Made by a program: the position numbers and the translations under genes. This document shows positions 21,151 to 31,236 of a stretch of 64,000 nucleotides of DNA, in pieces. Each line of letters starts with the position of its first letter. Position 1 is the first letter of the stretch. Under the pieces are notes generated by a model that was not told the DNA's origin, did no database searches, and saw only the letters and a program-made list of their open reading frames with translations. Origin of the DNA: Elusimicrobiales bacterium (GTDB lineage Bacteria > Elusimicrobiota > Elusimicrobia > Elusimicrobiales > UBA9959); NCBI GenBank assembly GCA_031082205.1, contig JAVHLJ010000011.1, positions 1-64,000 on the forward strand, written 5' to 3'.

Positions 21151-22409
21151 TGGCCGAACAGATACTGCTCAAGCACAAGGTGGTCTCGCTGGACGGGTAT
21201 AAAGCCTCCGGCGGCTGGACCGCGCTCGAGAAAGCCACGCGCATGGAGCCGGCCGCCATCATCGACGAGGTGAAGAAGTCGGGCCTGCGCGGCCGCGGCG
21301 GCGCCGGCTTCCCCGCCGGCCTGAAATGGTCCTTCATCCCCAAGGACAGCCCCAAAGAACGCTACGTGGTCTGCAACGCCGACGAGGGCGAGCCCGGCAC
21401 TTTCAAGGACCGCGAGCTCATCCGCATGAACCCCTACCTGCTCATCGAAGGCATGGCCATAGCCGGCCGGGCCATAGGGGCGAAGACCGGTTATATATAC
21501 GTCCGCGGCGAGTTCGCCCGCGAGGCGGCCCTGCTCGAGAAATGCGTAGGCGAGGCCCGGGTCGCCGGCTTCCTGGGCGACAAGCTCTTCGGCTCCGATT
21601 TCAGCTTCGACCTCCATGTCCATAAAGGCGCCGGCGCCTATATCTGCGGCGAAGAGACCGCCCTGCTCGAATCCATAGAGGGCCGCCGCGGACAGCCGCG
21701 CCTCAAGCCCCCGTTCCCGGCGGTCGAGGGCCTCTTCGCCTGCCCCACTGTCATCAACAATGTCGAAACGCTGGCCGCGGTACCCGCCATAATCGAGAAG
21801 GGCGGCGCCTGGTACGCCGCCATCGGCGCGGGCAAGAGCACCGGAACGAAGCTTTTCTCGATAAGCGGCCCGGTGAAGAAGCCCGGAGTCTACGAAGCCG
21901 AGCTCGGCATCCCTTTCAAGACCTTCCTGGAAGAATACGCCGGGGGCATGGCCGAAGGGAAAAAGCTCAAGGCCGTCATCACCGGAGGCTCTTCCGTCCC
22001 CGTGCTGACCGCGGAAGAGGCCATGGCGGTGAAACTCGATTACGAGTCCCTCGCCGCGGCCGGAACGATGCTGGGGTCGGGGGGGATAATAGTCATAGCG
22101 GAAGGGACCTGCATGGTCGACGCCCTGCTGGTCCTGGCGAAATTCTACCATCATGAATCCTGCGGCCAGTGCACGCCCTGCCGCGAAGGCAGCGGCTGGA
22201 TAGAAAAAGCGCTGCGCCGCTTCGAGGAAGGCGGGGCGCGGCACGGCGACGCCGACCTCCTCCTGTCCGTAGCCGGGAACATGCCGGGCCGCACCATCTG
22301 CACCCTGGCCGACGCCCTCGCCATGCCCGTCATCAGCTTTATAACCAAGTTCCGCGACGAATTCGACGCCCACGCCGCCGGCAACACCTGCCGGATGGGA
22401 CATAAATGA
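21150..22409 (+). CDS. nuoF: NADH-quinone oxidoreductase subunit F
   Basis: 419 residues from ATG 21150 (TAATG overlap with nuoE). NADH-binding GLRGRGGAGFPAGLKW, FMN-binding CNADEGEPGTFKDRELI, and the N3 [4Fe-4S] ligands in ESCGQCTPCREGSGW with a further Cys in RTICTLADA. It oxidises NADH and passes electrons to the iron-sulphur chain. Confidence 0.96.
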   Translation: MAEQILLKHKVVSLDGYKASGGWTALEKATRMEPAAIIDEVKKSGLRGRGGAGFPAGLKWSFIPKDSPKERYVVCNADEGEPGTFKDRELIRMNPYLLIEGMAIAGRAIGAKTGYIYVRGEFAREAALLEKCVGEARVAGFLGDKLFGSDFSFDLHVHKGAGAYICGEETALLESIEGRRGQPRLKPPFPAVEGLFACPTVINNVETLAAVPAIIEKGGAWYAAIGAGKSTGTKLFSISGPVKKPGVYEAELGIPFKTFLEEYAGGMAEGKKLKAVITGGSSVPVLTAEEAMAVKLDYESLAAAGTMLGSGGIIVIAEGTCMVDALLVLAKFYHHESCGQCTPCREGSGWIEKALRRFEEGGARHGDADLLLSVAGNMPGRTICTLADALAMPVISFITKFRDEFDAHAAGNTCRMGHK

Positions 22410-23929
22410 GACTGAAGATAGACGGAAAAGAGACGGAAGTGAAGCCGGGAACCTCGATACTCGAGGCCGCCCAGGCCATGGGCGTCCTCATACCCCGCTA
22501 CTGCTACCACCCGTCCCTCTCCGTCGCCGGCAACTGCCGCATCTGCCTGGTGGAGATAGAAGGCGCGCCCAAACTGGCAACCGCCTGCTCCACCCCCTGC
22601 GCCGAAGGGATGTCGGTGCTCACCTCCAGCGAAAAGGTGCGCGCCGCCCGCCGCGACGTGATGGAGTTCCTGCTGATCAACCACCCGCTGGACTGCCCCA
22701 TCTGCGACCAGGCCGGCGAATGCGGCCTGCAGGACTATTACATGGAGCACGGCCGCCACAAGAGCCGGTTCCCGCAGGCGGACAAGGTCCGCCGCCAGAA
22801 ACGCCGCGACGCGGGCAAATACCTGGTGCTCGACAACGAGCGCTGCATACTCTGCACCAGGTGCGTGCGCTTCTGCGAAGAGGTCACGAAGACCGAAGAA
22901 CTCTGCGTCCGCGAGCGCGGCGACCGTTCCTATATAGACCTCAAGCCCGGCGCGCGCCTCGACAACGACTATTCGCTCAATATCGCCGATATCTGCCCGG
23001 TCGGCGCCTTCACCTCGGCCGATTTCAGGTTCAGGAAGCGCGTCTGGTTCCTGGAGCGCACCCCGTCGGTATGCGCCGGCTGCGCCACGGGCTGCCCCGT
23101 GGAAGTCCATCACAGCGGGGGCGCGGTCTACCGCCTGATGCCGCGCCCCGAGGAGGGCTTCCCGGCCTGGCTCTGCGACGAAGGCCGCATGACCTACAAG
23201 TCGCTGCGCGCGCCCGGCCGCCCCGCCGCGGCCTTCTGCGAGGAGGGGAACCTCAAGCCCGCCGCCGGCCTGCGCTTCGCGGCCTCGCGGCTGGGCAAGC
23301 TCAAGCCGGAGCAGGTGGCCATCTTCGGCTCGCCTTTCATGTCGCTCGAGGACAACCTCGCCCTTGCCGAGCTGGCCGCGGCCATCGGGACCAGGAACTT
23401 CTGCCTCCATTTCAGCACCGAGCCCGGGATAAAGGACGGGATACTCAAGAACACCGACCATTCGCCCAACGCCCGCGGCCTGTCGCTCATCCACTCGGCG
23501 TACGGCGGCTATACCCGGGAGCAGTTCAGCGAAAAGCTGGCTTCCGGAGAGGTGAAGTTCATACTGGGCCGCAACGAGGAAGTGAAGGCCGCGCTGGCGG
23601 CCGCGAAAGCCGATATCCCGTCCTCGGTATTCTCCTTTTCCGACGAGCCGGCCCCGGGCCGGGCCTGCGTCCTGCCCGCCGCGTCCCATTTCGAATCGGA
23701 CTGCCTCTTCATAAATTACGCCGGCCGCCTGCGGCGCGCCCGCGCGGCGGTGAAGGCCCCCGAAGGCGTACTGCCGGTATGGCAGGCGGCCGACAGGATA
23801 GCCTCCATGGTGGGCGCGCCGATACGGCTGGAGACCCGCGCCGCCGTCCTGGAACGGCTCAAGTCCAGAATACCGGAGCTGGCCGGCGCGCCGCTGGCCG
23901 ACGATAAAGCGGAGTTCGAGCTCAAATGA
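22406..23929 (+). CDS. nuoG: NADH-quinone oxidoreductase subunit G (short form)
   Basis: 507 residues; the family ranges from about 600 to 900, so the C-terminal molybdopterin-oxidoreductase-like region is reduced. The iron-sulphur N-terminus is complete: [2Fe-2S] CYHPSLSVAGNCRICLVEI with ACSTPC, the His-Cys3 cluster HPLDCPICDQAGECGLQ, the pair CILCTRCVRFCEE and CPVGAF, and the CAGCATGCP motif of the extra N7-type cluster. The stop overlaps nuoH as ATGA. A frameshift is unlikely because the nuoH start is directly coupled. Confidence 0.93.
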   Translation: MRLKIDGKETEVKPGTSILEAAQAMGVLIPRYCYHPSLSVAGNCRICLVEIEGAPKLATACSTPCAEGMSVLTSSEKVRAARRDVMEFLLINHPLDCPICDQAGECGLQDYYMEHGRHKSRFPQADKVRRQKRRDAGKYLVLDNERCILCTRCVRFCEEVTKTEELCVRERGDRSYIDLKPGARLDNDYSLNIADICPVGAFTSADFRFRKRVWFLERTPSVCAGCATGCPVEVHHSGGAVYRLMPRPEEGFPAWLCDEGRMTYKSLRAPGRPAAAFCEEGNLKPAAGLRFAASRLGKLKPEQVAIFGSPFMSLEDNLALAELAAAIGTRNFCLHFSTEPGIKDGILKNTDHSPNARGLSLIHSAYGGYTREQFSEKLASGEVKFILGRNEEVKAALAAAKADIPSSVFSFSDEPAPGRACVLPAASHFESDCLFINYAGRLRRARAAVKAPEGVLPVWQAADRIASMVGAPIRLETRAAVLERLKSRIPELAGAPLADDKAEFELK

Positions 23930-25050
23930 CGCCGACCATGCCCGATCTCATCCTCGCTCACAAGGACCTTCTGGTCTTCCTGGCCGTCTCTTTCCTGAAG
24001 GTCTGCGTAGTGTTCGGCGCCGTCATGGGCTTCGCCGCCCTGCTGACGCTGGCCGAGCGCAAGGTCAGCGCGCTGATGCAGGACCGCGTCGGCCCCAACC
24101 GGGCTTCGGTGTTCGGCTTCGCGCTGGGCGGGCTCTTCCAGCCCGCCGCCGACGGCCTTAAGCTGATATTCAAGGAAGATTTCGTCCCGCGCTGGGGGGA
24201 CAAGTTCCTCTTCACGCTGGCCCCGCTGTTCGCCCTCTTCCCGGTCCTGCTGCTCTTCGCCGCGCTCCCCTTCGGCAATTATGTCGATATCGCCGGCCTG
24301 CGGATAAACCTGCAGATAGCCGATTTCAACCTGGGCGTCCTCTTCATCCTGGCCGTCTCTTCGCTGGCCATCTACGGCGCCTTCCTCTCGGGCTGGGCCT
24401 CGCGCAACAACTTCGCGCTGCTGGGCTCGCTGCGCGCCGCCGCGCAGATGATCTCCTACGAGGTGGCGCTGGGCCTCACGCTCGTCGGCGTGCTGATGGT
24501 CTACGGCACGGCCAGCCTCCAGGACATAGTCCAGGCGCAGGGGCAGCTGCTCTTCGGCTGGCTGCCGGCCTGGGGCATAGTCTACCAGCCCTTCGCCTTC
24601 CTGCTCTTCCTGGCCGCCGCCCAGGCCGAGAACAAGCGCACGCCCTTCGACGTGGTGGAGGGAGAGAGCGAGATCATCGGCTACTTCCTGGAGTACAGCT
24701 CGATGCGCTTCGCCTCTTTCATGTTCTCGGAGTTCGTGGAGATGATAGTCATCTCGATGCTGGCCGCGACGCTCTTCTTCGGCGGCTGGCAGGTGCCTTA
24801 TCTCCAGGCCTCGGGCTTCGTCTTCCCGTGGGGAGCGGAGATACCGCTGAACCATTACATCGTCGTGCTGCTGCAGGTCGGCAGCATCTCGGTCAAGACC
24901 GTCTTCTTCAGCTGGCTGCTGCTGGTCATCCGCTGGACGGTGCCGCGCTTCCGCTTCGACCAGGTCATGACGCTGTGCTGGAAGGGCCTGCTGCCGCTGG
25001 CCCTGCTCAATATACTCGCGACGGGCGTCGCCATATGGTGGCTCGGATGA
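23926..25050 (+). CDS. nuoH: NADH-quinone oxidoreductase subunit H
   Basis: 374 residues, eight or more membrane helices. Signatures include LAERKVSALMQDRVGPNRA and the quinone-site loop ENKRTPFDVVEGESEIIGY. NuoH connects the peripheral arm to the membrane arm and lines the quinone tunnel. A second in-frame ATG lies 12 bases downstream; the first, overlapping nuoG, is taken. Confidence 0.95.
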   Translation: MTPTMPDLILAHKDLLVFLAVSFLKVCVVFGAVMGFAALLTLAERKVSALMQDRVGPNRASVFGFALGGLFQPAADGLKLIFKEDFVPRWGDKFLFTLAPLFALFPVLLLFAALPFGNYVDIAGLRINLQIADFNLGVLFILAVSSLAIYGAFLSGWASRNNFALLGSLRAAAQMISYEVALGLTLVGVLMVYGTASLQDIVQAQGQLLFGWLPAWGIVYQPFAFLLFLAAAQAENKRTPFDVVEGESEIIGYFLEYSSMRFASFMFSEFVEMIVISMLAATLFFGGWQVPYLQASGFVFPWGAEIPLNHYIVVLLQVGSISVKTVFFSWLLLVIRWTVPRFRFDQVMTLCWKGLLPLALLNILATGVAIWWLG

Positions 25051-25610
25051 TAAGGATAAAGAAGGTCGATAACCGCCCGCTGACGCTCGCAGAGCGCCTC
25101 TATTTCACCGAAGTGGCCGCCGGAATGCTGGTCACGCTGAAGCATTTCTTCCGCAATCTCTTTAAGCCGTCCAATATCGTCACTGTCAGCTATCCCGAGG
25201 AGCGGCTGCCGCTGCCCGGCAACGCCCGCCTGCGCACACGGCACCGCCTCAAGCTGCGCGCCGACGGCACGCCCAAATGCGTCGCCTGCTACATGTGCCA
25301 GACCGCCTGCCCGGCCTACTGCATAGAGATCACCGCCGGCGAGTACAGCGACGGCAATCCCGTCGAGAAATACCCGGTCGGCTTCGATATAGACCTGTCC
25401 AGGTGCGTGATGTGCGGCATGTGCGTGGAGGCCTGCCCCGAGGACGCCATCGCCATGGACACGGGGGAGATCCCCGGCGGCGCCCTCGCGCGGGAGGACA
25501 TGTTCATGACCAAGCGCGACCTGCTGCGCAACCTGCCCGGCGAGCCTTCGCTGCTCGGCGCCTCCAACCGGCTGCACAATGAATGGGACCGGAAGGTGAA
25601 GAAGAAATGA
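25047..25610 (+). CDS. nuoI: NADH-quinone oxidoreductase subunit I
   Basis: 187 residues from ATG 25047, overlapping nuoH as ATGA. Two [4Fe-4S] motifs: CVACYMCQTACPAYCI and CVMCGMCVEACPEDAI. It carries clusters N6a and N6b that pass electrons to NuoB. An N-terminal amphipathic region (FRNLFKPSNIVT) contacts the membrane. Confidence 0.95.
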   Translation: MIRIKKVDNRPLTLAERLYFTEVAAGMLVTLKHFFRNLFKPSNIVTVSYPEERLPLPGNARLRTRHRLKLRADGTPKCVACYMCQTACPAYCIEITAGEYSDGNPVEKYPVGFDIDLSRCVMCGMCVEACPEDAIAMDTGEIPGGALAREDMFMTKRDLLRNLPGEPSLLGASNRLHNEWDRKVKKK

Positions 25611-26110
25611 GGCCCCTGCTGCTCAACGCCGCCTTCTACCTGCTCTCGGGCGCCATACTGGCCGGGGCAGCCGGCACCGTCCTCCTGCGGCGGCCGCTGT
25701 ACTGCGCCCTGTCGCTGCTCTTCACGCTGCTGGCCACCTCGGGCCTCTACATACTGCTGGGAGCGGAACTGGCCGGCTACCTGCAGATCATAGTCTACGC
25801 CGGCGCGGTCATGGCCCTGTTCATACTGGCCATACACATGACCGGCCAGGACGAGCCGGCCAAACTCCCGCCGCTGCCCCGGCTGCTGCTCATGGCCGCC
25901 GGCGCGGGCGCGGCCGGCCTCTTCGCCCTGCTGATGCTGGCCTCGTCCCGCTTCTTCATCGCTTTCGTCAAACTGGCGCCCGAGCCTTACTCCGTAGCGG
26001 AGCAGGCCGGCCTCATCTTCGGCCGCTACGCGCCGCAGTTCGAGCTGCTCTCGCTGCTGGTGCTGGCGGGCATAGCGGGGGCCGTGCTGGCGGCGAAGAA
26101 GAAGCTATGA
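25607..26110 (+). CDS. nuoJ: NADH-quinone oxidoreductase subunit J
   Basis: 167 residues with five hydrophobic helices. The TM3 signature LQIIVYAGAVMALFIL with its pi-bulge region is clear. It belongs to the proton-translocating membrane arm between NuoH and NuoK. Start 25607 overlaps nuoI as ATGA. Confidence 0.94.
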   Translation: MRPLLLNAAFYLLSGAILAGAAGTVLLRRPLYCALSLLFTLLATSGLYILLGAELAGYLQIIVYAGAVMALFILAIHMTGQDEPAKLPPLPRLLLMAAGAGAAGLFALLMLASSRFFIAFVKLAPEPYSVAEQAGLIFGRYAPQFELLSLLVLAGIAGAVLAAKKKL

Positions 26111-26436
26111 TGAATTTCCTGCCGCTCACCGATTCGGTACCCCTGGCCCACATAGTCGGGCTGGGCGTGGCCGTCTTCGCCGCCGGCGCCTTCGGCTTCC
26201 TGGTGCGCCGCAACCTCATCGTCCTGCTTATGTGCGTGGAACTGATGCTCAACGGCGCCAATATAGTCCTGGTCGCCTTCTCGCGCGCGCCCGGCGCGGC
26301 CGACCCGCAGGTCTGGGTCATCTTCATGTTCGCCGTCGCCGCCGCCGAGGCCGGCGTGGGCCTGGCGCTGGCGGTGCTCATCTGGCGCCGGCTGGGCACG
26401 CTGGACATAGACGCTTTAAAGGAGCTTAAAGGATAA
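26107..26436 (+). CDS. nuoK: NADH-quinone oxidoreductase subunit K
   Basis: 109 residues, three membrane helices. It contains the conserved acidic residues in MCVELMLNGANIV and in AAAEAGVGLALAVL. It is an MrpC-like subunit with one of the proton-path glutamates. It overlaps nuoJ by 4 bp and nuoL by one base. Confidence 0.95.
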   Translation: MMNFLPLTDSVPLAHIVGLGVAVFAAGAFGFLVRRNLIVLLMCVELMLNGANIVLVAFSRAPGAADPQVWVIFMFAVAAAEAGVGLALAVLIWRRLGTLDIDALKELKG

Positions 26437-28328
26437 TGGAAGGCAACTTCTACCCGCTCCTCAAATGGATGATACTGCCGCCGCTGGCCGGCTTCGTCCT
26501 CAACGGCCTGATCGGCAGGCGCCTGCTCTCCGAGCGCGCGGGGGGGATACTGGGCTCGCTGGCGATATTCCTCTCCTTCGTTTTCGCCCTGCTCTCGCTC
26601 TCCGACCTGCTCAACCTGCCCGCGGCCGACCGGCTGCTGCGCGACACCATGTTCACCTGGATCTCCGCCGGGCCTTTCACGGTCGATTTCGCGCTGCGTC
26701 TGGACCCGCTCTCGGCCGTCATGGCGCTGGTGGTCACCGGCGTGAGCTTCCTCATACACGTCTATTCCATCGGCTACATGCGCGGCGACAGGGGCTTCCA
26801 TAAGTACTTCGCCTACCTTAACTTCTTCGTCTTCTTCATGCTGGTGCTGGTGCTGGCCGACAACCCGGTATTGATGTTCGTCGGCTGGGAGGGAGTCGGC
26901 CTGGCCTCGTATCTCCTTATAGGCTTCTGGTACGAGGACCCGGAGAAAGCCTCGGCGGGCAAGAAGGCCTTCGTCACCAACCGCATAGGCGACGCCGGCT
27001 TCCTCGCGGGCCTCATGCTGCTGGCGGCCGCCATGCACGCCGGCGGCGTCTACGGCCTGGACTTCGCCACGCTCTCGGCCAACGCGCACCTGGCCGCCGG
27101 CGCCTCTTTCGCCGGCGTCAACGCCGCCTTCCTTATAGGCGTGCTGCTATTCGTCGGGGCCACGGGCAAATCGGCGCAGTTCCCGCTCTATGTCTGGCTG
27201 CCCGACGCAATGGCCGGCCCCACGCCGGTCAGCGCGCTCATACACGCCGCCACCATGGTCACCGCCGGCGTATACATGCTCAGCCGGATGTTCTTCCTCT
27301 ACGAAGCCGCCCCGGCGGCGCTCGACGTGGTGCTCGTCACCGGCTGCTTCACCGCCTTCCTGGCGGCCGTCATAGCCGTAGCCCAGCGCGACATAAAGAA
27401 AGTGCTGGCCTATTCCACCGTCAGCCAGCTGGGCTACATGTTCATGGCCGTCGGCGCTGGCGCCTGGGCCGCCGGCGTCTTCCATCTGACCACGCACGCC
27501 TTCTTCAAGGCCCTGCTGTTCCTGGCGGCCGGCTCGGTCATACACGGCCTCGGCGGCGAGCAGGACCTGTTCAAAATGGGCGGCCTGCGCAGGCACATGA
27601 GGACGACCTTCATACTCACGGCGACGGGCTGGCTGGCCATCTCGGGCGTGCCGCCGCTGGCCGGCTTCTATTCCAAGGACCTGATACTGGAGAAAGTGTT
27701 CAACAGCGGCGCCGGGTTAGTCTGGCTGACCGGCCTGCTGACCGCCGCGCTGACCGCCTACTATATCTCGCGCCTGCTGATACTGGCCTTCATGGACAAG
27801 TACCGCGGCAAAGAGCACGCCCATGAATCGCCCGCCGTCATGACCGTGCCGATGGGCCTGCTGGCCGTCCTCTCCGTCGTCGGCGGCATGGCCGGAGCGG
27901 CCTGGCTGCTGCCTTTCCTGCAGCCAGGCGCCCCGCCCGAACACCACTCGGCGCTGATGATAGCCGTCTCGGTGTCCGCGGCGGCCGCCGGCATCATAGC
28001 CGCCTTCCTGATCACCGGCCGCCGGGCCGAGGACTGGGCCGCCGCCTGGCCTCGGACGCACCGGCTGGTCTATAACAAGTTCTATGTCGACGAGGTCTAC
28101 GAGGCGCTGGTACTCAAGCCCCTGGCCCGCTTCGCCGACTGGACTTTCCGCGTGCCCGACTCCAAGGTGATAGACGGCGCCTTCGTCAACGGCACTGCGC
28201 GGCTGTTCATGTCGATCGGCCGGAACTTAAGCGCCGCCCAGACCGGCAACGCCCAGTTTTACGCGGTAGTGTTCATGGCCGGCCTCTGCCTGCTGCTGGC
28301 GGCCCTCCTGGCGGGGTATTACCTATGA
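26436..28328 (+). CDS. nuoL: NADH-quinone oxidoreductase subunit L
   Basis: 630 residues, antiporter-like subunit with about 16 helices. Conserved Glu in NPVLMFVGWEGVGLASYLLIGFW and the Lys region in GKSAQFPLYVWLPDAM, then STVSQLGYMF. The C-terminal lateral helix region is present (VYNKFYVDEVYEALVLKPLA). It is the distal proton-pumping module. Overlaps nuoM by 4 bp. Confidence 0.95.
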   Translation: MEGNFYPLLKWMILPPLAGFVLNGLIGRRLLSERAGGILGSLAIFLSFVFALLSLSDLLNLPAADRLLRDTMFTWISAGPFTVDFALRLDPLSAVMALVVTGVSFLIHVYSIGYMRGDRGFHKYFAYLNFFVFFMLVLVLADNPVLMFVGWEGVGLASYLLIGFWYEDPEKASAGKKAFVTNRIGDAGFLAGLMLLAAAMHAGGVYGLDFATLSANAHLAAGASFAGVNAAFLIGVLLFVGATGKSAQFPLYVWLPDAMAGPTPVSALIHAATMVTAGVYMLSRMFFLYEAAPAALDVVLVTGCFTAFLAAVIAVAQRDIKKVLAYSTVSQLGYMFMAVGAGAWAAGVFHLTTHAFFKALLFLAAGSVIHGLGGEQDLFKMGGLRRHMRTTFILTATGWLAISGVPPLAGFYSKDLILEKVFNSGAGLVWLTGLLTAALTAYYISRLLILAFMDKYRGKEHAHESPAVMTVPMGLLAVLSVVGGMAGAAWLLPFLQPGAPPEHHSALMIAVSVSAAAAGIIAAFLITGRRAEDWAAAWPRTHRLVYNKFYVDEVYEALVLKPLARFADWTFRVPDSKVIDGAFVNGTARLFMSIGRNLSAAQTGNAQFYAVVFMAGLCLLLAALLAGYYL

Positions 28329-29845
28329 TGATAGGCCCCGACCTGCTCAATATAGCCATCTACCTCCCGCTGGCGGCGGGCGCGCTCATCGCCCTGCTGC
28401 CGCGGGCGAAGGAACATCTCTCGGGGCCGCTGGCGCTGGCCGCCTCCCTGCTGGCCTTCATCCCCGCGCTGGCGCTTTACCTCGGCTTCGACCCGGCGCT
28501 GCCCGGCATGCAGTTCGCGCAGGACCTGCCCTGGCTCTCGGCGCTGGGAGCGCGCTACGCCATAGGCCTCGACGGCGTCAGCCTGCTGATGTTCATCCTG
28601 ACCGCCTTCCTGGGGCCGATAGCGGTGCTCTCGTCGTTCGAAGCCGTGAAGGAACACCGCCGCTTCTACTACGCCTCGCTGCTGGCGCTGCAGACCGGCA
28701 TGCTGGGCGTCTTCGCCGCGCTGGACCTGCTGCTCTTCTACGTCTTCTGGGAGGCGATGCTGATACCGATGTACTTCATCATCGGCATCTGGGGCGGCCA
28801 GCGCAGGATCTACGCCTCGGTCAAGTTCTTCATCTACACCATGGCCGGCAGCCTGCTCATGCTGGCCGCCATACTCTGGCTCTATTTCGGCCATCAGGCT
28901 AAGACCGGAGTCTATACTTTCGCGCTCGGCGCCTACGGCAACGCCGCGGCGGGGGGGACGGGCATGCTCCTGTTCCTCGCCTTCGCCCTGGCCTTCGCCA
29001 TAAAGGTCCCGCTCTGGCCCTTCCACACCTGGCTGCCCGACGCGCACGTCGAGGCTCCGACGGCGGGTTCCATAATACTGGCCGGCGTGCTGCTCAAGAT
29101 GGGCGTCTACGGCTTCATCAGGATAGCGGTACCTTTCTTCCCCGAGGCGGCCATGGCGGCCGGCTGGCCGATAGCGGCCCTGGGCGCCTTCGGCGTGATA
29201 TACGGCTCGCTGACGGCCTGGGCGCAGGGGGATATCAAGAAGCTGGTGGCCTATTCGTCGGTGGCGCACCTGGGCATAGTCATGGTCGGCGTGCTGGTCC
29301 TCGAGCCGGCCGCGGTCGGCGGCGCGGTGCTGCAGATGGTCAATCACGGCCTGAGCACCGGCGCGCTGTTCCTCTGCGTCGGGATGCTCTACGAGCGCCG
29401 CCATACGCGCCTCATGGCCGATTACGGCGGCATAGCGAAGGTCATGCCGGCCTTCGCCGCCGTCTTCATGATAGTCACCCTCTCGTCCATCGGCCTGCCG
29501 GGGCTCAACGGCTTCATCGGCGAGTTCCTCATACTCTTCGGCACTTTCAAGGTCTGGCCCTGCCTGGCGCTGGTCTCGCTGGGCGGCGTGATACTGTCGG
29601 CCGTCTACATGCTGGGCATGTACCAGAAAGTGTTCTTCGGCCCCGTCACTAACCCCGCCAACAAGGACCTGCCCGACCTCAAGGTCCGCGAATGGCTCTG
29701 CGTCCTGCCGCTGCTGGCCCTGATAGTCTGGATAGGCGTCTATCCCAATTTCTTCCTCAGGCGCATAGACGCCGCCGTCAACGATTATATCCGCCTCGCC
29801 GGCGGCCCCAGGCCCGCGGTCACGCTGGCCCAGGAGGGGAAATAA
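28325..29845 (+). CDS. nuoM: NADH-quinone oxidoreductase subunit M
   Basis: 506 residues, antiporter-like with about 14 helices. Conserved YVFWEAMLIPMYFIIGIWGG holds the key Glu, and KVPLWPFHTWLPDAHVEAPT plus VAYSSVAHLGIVM carry the Lys and His elements of the proton path. It lies between L and N in the membrane arm. The stop overlaps nuoN as TAATG. Confidence 0.95.
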   Translation: MMIGPDLLNIAIYLPLAAGALIALLPRAKEHLSGPLALAASLLAFIPALALYLGFDPALPGMQFAQDLPWLSALGARYAIGLDGVSLLMFILTAFLGPIAVLSSFEAVKEHRRFYYASLLALQTGMLGVFAALDLLLFYVFWEAMLIPMYFIIGIWGGQRRIYASVKFFIYTMAGSLLMLAAILWLYFGHQAKTGVYTFALGAYGNAAAGGTGMLLFLAFALAFAIKVPLWPFHTWLPDAHVEAPTAGSIILAGVLLKMGVYGFIRIAVPFFPEAAMAAGWPIAALGAFGVIYGSLTAWAQGDIKKLVAYSSVAHLGIVMVGVLVLEPAAVGGAVLQMVNHGLSTGALFLCVGMLYERRHTRLMADYGGIAKVMPAFAAVFMIVTLSSIGLPGLNGFIGEFLILFGTFKVWPCLALVSLGGVILSAVYMLGMYQKVFFGPVTNPANKDLPDLKVREWLCVLPLLALIVWIGVYPNFFLRRIDAAVNDYIRLAGGPRPAVTLAQEGK

Positions 29846-31233
29846 TGGAAAAGACCCTGCTGGACCTCATAGCGCCGCTGCTGCTGGCCGCCGTCCCGGC
29901 CATCATAGCCCTGCTCGTGCGCCCCGCCTGGGCGCAGCGCGCCGCCGGCATAGGCCTGGCCGCCGCGCTCTTCAATGTCTTCATAAGCGCCCCGGCGAAC
30001 ATCCTGCCCTTCGGCCAGTCGCTGGTCTATGATCCGCTGACAAAGCTCTTCTGGCTGCTCATACTCGGCGCCGCGCTGGCCGCGGTCGTTCTGACGCCGC
30101 GCGCCGCCTGCGCCTCGGAACTGCCGGCCAACGAGTACTATTTCCTGCTCCCGATATCCGCCGTCGGCCTGATGGCCATGCTGGCCGCCGGCGACCTCAT
30201 CGGCGTCTTCATCGCGCTCGAAGTGGTCTCGCTGCCGCTCTACGCCCTGGCCGCCGCCCGCCGCACCGCCGCCGGCGCCGAAGCCGGCTATAAATATTTC
30301 CTGCTCGGCTCTTTCGGAGCCGCGCTGACCGTGCTGGGCATAGCCTTCTTCTACGGCTCCGTCGGCTCGGCGCTCATCACCTCCGCCGCCGCCATCGCCG
30401 GCCTCACGGCGCATCAGGCCGCCGCCTCGGCGGGCTTCCTGCTCATCATGGCCGGCTTCGCCTTCAAGGCCGCGCTGGTGCCTTTCCACATGTGGGTGCC
30501 AGACGTGTACGAAGGATCGCCGTCGCCCGTCGGCGCCTTCATGGCCTCGGCGGTGAAGGCCGGCGCCGTCCTGGTATTGTTCCGCCTCTTCGTCGCCGCC
30601 GACCTGCCGCTCTACTACAAGGTCTTCTGGTGGGTGGCCGCGCTGACCATGGCCGCGGGAAATATAGCCGCCCTGCCGCAGACGGGCGTGAAGCGCATGC
30701 TGGCTTATTCCAGCGTGGCCCACGCCGGCTACCTGCTGACCGGCTTCATGGGCGGGAAGGCCGCCTTCCCGGCGGTCTACTTCTACCTCGCAGTCTACGC
30801 CGCCGCCACCATCGGCGCCTTCTCGCTGGTGGCCATACTGGAGAAGGAGGAAAAAGGCGTCACGCTCGACGGCCTGCGGGGACTCGCCGCCGCCGATCCC
30901 GCCAAGGCCGCCCTGATGGCCGTCTTCGTCCTCTCGCTGGCCGGCATACCGCCGCTGGCCGGCTTCTTCGGCAAGTTCTGGCTCTTCGCCCAGGCCGTGC
31001 GCGGCGGCAGCCCGGGACTCGTCGTGATCGCGGTCCTCGCCAGCGCCGTCTCGCTCTACTATTACCTCTCGATAATGACCGCCATGTACGCCGGCAAAGG
31101 GGGCGCTTCCGACGCCCCGCGCGCCCGCACGCCGTTCACGCTGTGGCTGCTGGGAGCCTTCGTCCTGTTCGGGGGCCTGGCGGCCGACCTCTTCCTGCTC
31201 CCGGCCGCCCGAGCCCTGCCCTTCCTCCCCTAG
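29845..31233 (+). CDS. nuoN: NADH-quinone oxidoreductase subunit N
   Basis: 462 residues from ATG 29845 (track ORF over-extended). It has the antiporter-like GVFIALEVVSLPLYALAA, FKAALVPFHMWVPDVYEGSP and AYSSVAHAGYLL segments. It is the last subunit of the operon, so the complete set A-N is present in the usual order. Confidence 0.94.
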   Translation: MEKTLLDLIAPLLLAAVPAIIALLVRPAWAQRAAGIGLAAALFNVFISAPANILPFGQSLVYDPLTKLFWLLILGAALAAVVLTPRAACASELPANEYYFLLPISAVGLMAMLAAGDLIGVFIALEVVSLPLYALAAARRTAAGAEAGYKYFLLGSFGAALTVLGIAFFYGSVGSALITSAAAIAGLTAHQAAASAGFLLIMAGFAFKAALVPFHMWVPDVYEGSPSPVGAFMASAVKAGAVLVLFRLFVAADLPLYYKVFWWVAALTMAAGNIAALPQTGVKRMLAYSSVAHAGYLLTGFMGGKAAFPAVYFYLAVYAAATIGAFSLVAILEKEEKGVTLDGLRGLAAADPAKAALMAVFVLSLAGIPPLAGFFGKFWLFAQAVRGGSPGLVVIAVLASAVSLYYYLSIMTAMYAGKGGASDAPRARTPFTLWLLGAFVLFGGLAADLFLLPAARALPFLP

Positions 31234-31236
31234 TCC

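Noticed and set aside
22406-23929. NuoG short length as a frameshift or pseudogene
   Set aside because: The stop is directly coupled to nuoH by ATGA and the next frames show no NuoG continuation, so it is a real short form.
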